From Mycolicibacterium tokaiense (lineage in GTDB: Bacteria > Actinomycetota > Actinomycetes > Mycobacteriales > Mycobacteriaceae): a stretch of DNA of 64,000 bases. Made by a program: the position numbers and the translations under genes. Under the pieces are notes generated by a model, which was given only the letters and a program-made list of their open reading frames with translations, did not search any database and was not told where the DNA came from. The stretch lies in the NCBI RefSeq assembly GCF_010725885.1, contig NZ_AP022600.1, positions 1,302,001 to 1,366,000 of the forward strand, given 5' to 3'. Numbering within the stretch: the stretch's first letter is position 1; each line of letters opens with the position of its first letter. Of this stretch, positions 61,662 through 64,000 are shown one piece after another.

Positions 61662-64000
61662 TCACGGGGTGACGGCGTCGATCGCCTTGTAGATCCTCTT
61701 CTCGCTCACCGGCACCGCCGTCCCGAGCTGTTGTGCCCAGAGGCTCACCCGCAGCTCTTCGATCAGCATCCCGATGTCGCGGACGTCCTTGGCGGCGGCC
61801 CGCATCGGTGACAGTGCCTGCCGCAGGTCGTCGTAGGCGTCCTGCACGGCCAGTATTCGGTGCAGACGTTCGCGGTCGGCCTCCGGAGCCTGCGGCAGCC
61901 GCTCGAGGCGGCGGACCACGGCGGTGAGGTAGCGGGTCAGGTGCCCCAATCGCGCCGCCCCGGTCCGCGCCACGAAACCCTTGGGCAGCAACACCTTCAG
62001 CTGCGCCCGAATGTCGTCGACGGCCTCCGCCTGCGCCGGCGTGGGCCGCTGCGGCAGCGCCAGCTGCGCCTCGTGCGCGGCCACCAGCACCTTCTGCACC
62101 CGCTTGATGATGTCCAGTGTGGTGGGCACCAACTGCGCCGCCACTTTCTGCCGGGCGGCGTCGAATTCAGCACGGCGCCATGTCGGGTCGGGCGCGATCA
62201 CCGCCACCGCAGCGTCGGCGCAGTCGTCGATCAGCGCCGCCAGCGAGCCGTCGGGGTTGGTGCCGACCTGCAGCCGGGTGCGCGGGTCCAGTGCCCGTTC
62301 GACGTTCTTGCCCGGCGAGGGGGTGACCAGGCGCAGCAACCGCCGGGTCCCCGGCCCCATCGCCGCGGCCTGTTCGGCCGCGGTGGCGAACACCCGCAGA
62401 TCGACGCCGGCGCCGGTGTCCACCAGCGCCGGGAATCCGCGCACCGTATGCGCTCCGCTGGTGCGGGACACCGTTTTCGGGATCTCGATCAGATCGTCGG
62501 GCCACGCCGTGAGGCCGGAGCGCTCGAGTTCTCCGGCCACCGCTTCGGCGACGGCCCGGCGCACCGGTGCCGCCAGCCGTTCCTGCAGCACGTCGAGATC
62601 CTTGCCGCGCGCCACCTCGGTACCGTCGGGGGTTTCGACGGCAAACGTGACCCGCAGGTGCGCGGGCAGCTTCTCCAGGCCGAAGGCGTCAATGGGAACC
62701 AGGATGCCGCTGCGGCGCTTGAGTTCTCGCTGCAGGCTCTCCAGCAGTGATCCACGCTCCGGCGAGAGATCCGGCAGCACCGCCTTGGCGGTGTCCGGCG
62801 CGGGCACGAAGTTGCGGCGCAGGTCCTTGGGCAGCGACTTGATCAGGGCGGTGACCAGCTCTTCGCGCAGCGCCGGTACCTGCCAGGCGAATTCGCCTCC
62901 ACCCAGCCCGGCCAGCACCTCGACCGGGACGTGGACCGTCACGCCGTCGTCGGCGGCGCCGGGCTCGAATCGGTAGGTCAACGGCAGGGACATGTCTCCG
63001 CTGCGCCAGGTGTCGGGGCGGTCGGCGGCCGCGTCGTCACCCCGCAGCAACTCCTCGCGGGTGAAGGTCAGCAACTCCGGGGTCTGATGCCGTTGTTTTT
63101 TCCACCAGGCGTCGAAATGACGTGCGGACACGGCAGTCTCGGGAATCCGGGCATCGTAGAGTGCGTACAGCTCGTCGTCGGTGATCAGCAGGTCGCGCCT
63201 GCGGGCCCGTTCCTCCATCTCGTCGAGTTCGCGCAGCAGCGCGGTGTTGTCGCGGAAGAAGTGGTGCCGTGTCTGCCAGTCTCCCTCGACCAGCGCGTGC
63301 CGGATGAACAACTCCCGCGACAGCACCGGGTCCACCTGCGCGTAGCCCACTTTGCGCCGGGGCACCAGCGGCAGCCCGAACAATGTCACCCGCTCGAACG
63401 CCATCACAGCGCCACGCTTGGCCTCCCAGTGCGGCTCACTGTAGGTGCGTTGCACCAGATGCTCGGCCACCTTCTCCAGCGCCTCGGGTTCGATGCGCGC
63501 GGCGGTGCGGCCGTAGAGCCTGCTGGTCTCGACCAGCTCCGCCACCACCACCCAGCGCGGCGGCTTCTTCGTCAGCACCGAGCCCGGCGCCAGCACGAAC
63601 CGGGTGTTGCGCGCCCCCAAAAAGTCTCGCGTCTCGCCTTCGCGGACACCGACGTGCGACAGCAGGCCCGCCGACAGAGCCCGGTGGATGGCCGCGGATG
63701 GGGCCGGCTCGTCGGATTCCCGGATACCCAGATCCCGGGCGATGCTGCGCAACTGGCCGGTGAGGTCCTGCCACTCCCTGATCCGCAGGTAGTGCAGGAA
63801 CTCTTCTCGGCACATCCGGCGAAACGAGCTGCCGGAACGCTCCTTTCGCTGTTCGGAGAGGTACTGCCACAGGTTCAGGTAGGACAGGAAATCGGACGTC
63901 TCGTCGGCGAAGCGGGCGTGTTTCTGCCGGGCCGCCTCCTGCTGCTCCGGGGGGCGCTCCCGGGGATCGGGTATCGACAATGCCGCTGCGAGCACCAGGA
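61662..64000 (-). CDS. hrpA: ATP-dependent RNA helicase HrpA, C-terminal part (partial)
   Basis: About 780 residues are visible and the frame continues past the window end, so the DEAH helicase core is missing from view. What is seen is the region after the helicase core: an OB-like part and DUF3418 (LPLVPRRKVGYAQVDPVLSRELFIRHALVEGDW, YDARIPETAVSARHFDAWWKK). Multiple charged coiled-coil segments and the final LIEELRVSLWAQQLGTAVPVSEKRIYKAIDAV are typical HrpA endings. It acts on structured RNA or stalled ribosomes; the family normally has about 1,300 residues. Confidence 0.92.
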   Translation of the reverse strand, partial: LVLAAALSIPDPRERPPEQQEAARQKHARFADETSDFLSYLNLWQYLSEQRKERSGSSFRRMCREEFLHYLRIREWQDLTGQLRSIARDLGIRESDEPAPSAAIHRALSAGLLSHVGVREGETRDFLGARNTRFVLAPGSVLTKKPPRWVVVAELVETSRLYGRTAARIEPEALEKVAEHLVQRTYSEPHWEAKRGAVMAFERVTLFGLPLVPRRKVGYAQVDPVLSRELFIRHALVEGDWQTRHHFFRDNTALLRELDEMEERARRRDLLITDDELYALYDARIPETAVSARHFDAWWKKQRHQTPELLTFTREELLRGDDAAADRPDTWRSGDMSLPLTYRFEPGAADDGVTVHVPVEVLAGLGGGEFAWQVPALREELVTALIKSLPKDLRRNFVPAPDTAKAVLPDLSPERGSLLESLQRELKRRSGILVPIDAFGLEKLPAHLRVTFAVETPDGTEVARGKDLDVLQERLAAPVRRAVAEAVAGELERSGLTAWPDDLIEIPKTVSRTSGAHTVRGFPALVDTGAGVDLRVFATAAEQAAAMGPGTRRLLRLVTPSPGKNVERALDPRTRLQVGTNPDGSLAALIDDCADAAVAVIAPDPTWRRAEFDAARQKVAAQLVPTTLDIIKRVQKVLVAAHEAQLALPQRPTPAQAEAVDDIRAQLKVLLPKGFVARTGAARLGHLTRYLTAVVRRLERLPQAPEADRERLHRILAVQDAYDDLRQALSPMRAAAKDVRDIGMLIEELRVSLWAQQLGTAVPVSEKRIYKAIDAVTP

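Noticed and set aside
1-64000. CRISPR array, tRNA or rRNA genes, transposase or phage genes
   Set aside because: No regularly spaced repeats beyond the two described, no cloverleaf or rRNA sequence noticed, and no protein with transposase, integrase or phage structural motifs.

Overview
The window is chromosomal DNA from a high-GC actinomycete, most likely an environmental Mycobacterium (Mycolicibacterium type). Pointers are KstR-type boxes (TNNAACNNGTTNNA) before lipid and sterol-type genes, a FadD acyl-CoA synthetase, paired acyl-CoA dehydrogenases, an MMPL transporter, a GAP/Sap-family membrane protein, F420-type luciferase-like and split-barrel oxidoreductases, an L,D-transpeptidase, many GTG starts, and stop/start overlaps of the ATGA or GTGA kind. 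I see no rRNA, tRNA, CRISPR array, transposase, integrase or origin.

Layout. 1-63 holds the first codons of a secreted protein leaving the window. 258-4027 holds a TetR regulator, a PYROXD2-like FAD oxidoreductase, an alpha/beta hydrolase and a HugZ/DUF2470 protein. 4028-5206 is a small inserted segment carrying one MmyB-type regulator and bounded by a 52-bp imperfect direct repeat. 5208-16412 is a divergent catabolic locus. A nine-gene minus-strand operon runs from an isocitrate-lyase-family lyase (11661) to an MHS-type permease (5208). A plus-strand operon runs from a luciferase-like monooxygenase (11766) through two dehydrogenases. A GntR/FCD regulator and an aldo/keto reductase follow. 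Three copies of the palindrome ACTGGYCNGGCCAGT mark the control region and the regulator promoter. The enzymes fit a two-component flavin monooxygenase, lactonase, dehydrogenase and C-C lyase route. The substrate is not identified.

16416-22700 holds an NTF2-like protein, an SQR-like flavoprotein, and a sulfatase regulon (sulfatase, TetR, GAP-family membrane protein, HSL-type esterase) tied together by two copies of TAATGNGNNCACATTA. 22697-30970 holds F420/FMN oxidoreductases, a CorA-type transporter, hydrolases, an L,D-transpeptidase, an RclA-like flavoprotein and zwf. 30976-34559 is a KstR-box region (FadD synthetase, DapB-like reductase, steroid-dehydrogenase-like SDR). 34560-35081 has no gene. 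35082-46899 holds a secreted acidic-tailed protein, an AHSA1-like protein, a degenerate GGDEF protein, LysR and MFS genes, a rhomboid protease, an MMPL/TetR pair, a HAD phosphatase, a secreted protein and a beta-lactamase-fold hydrolase.

46900-47128 carries an 83-bp-period tandem repeat. 47129-52617 holds an acyl-CoA dehydrogenase pair, a KstR-box operon (DUF1295 protein plus flavoprotein) and a sulfate-binding lipoprotein. 52622-55478 holds a ThrE-type exporter and an MscS channel. 55561-58138 is a nitrile hydratase locus with a divergent TetR. 58227-64000 holds an AEC carrier, DUF1697, DedA, a glutamine-cyclotransferase-like protein, a HicB-like orphan and the C-terminal part of an HrpA helicase that runs off the end.
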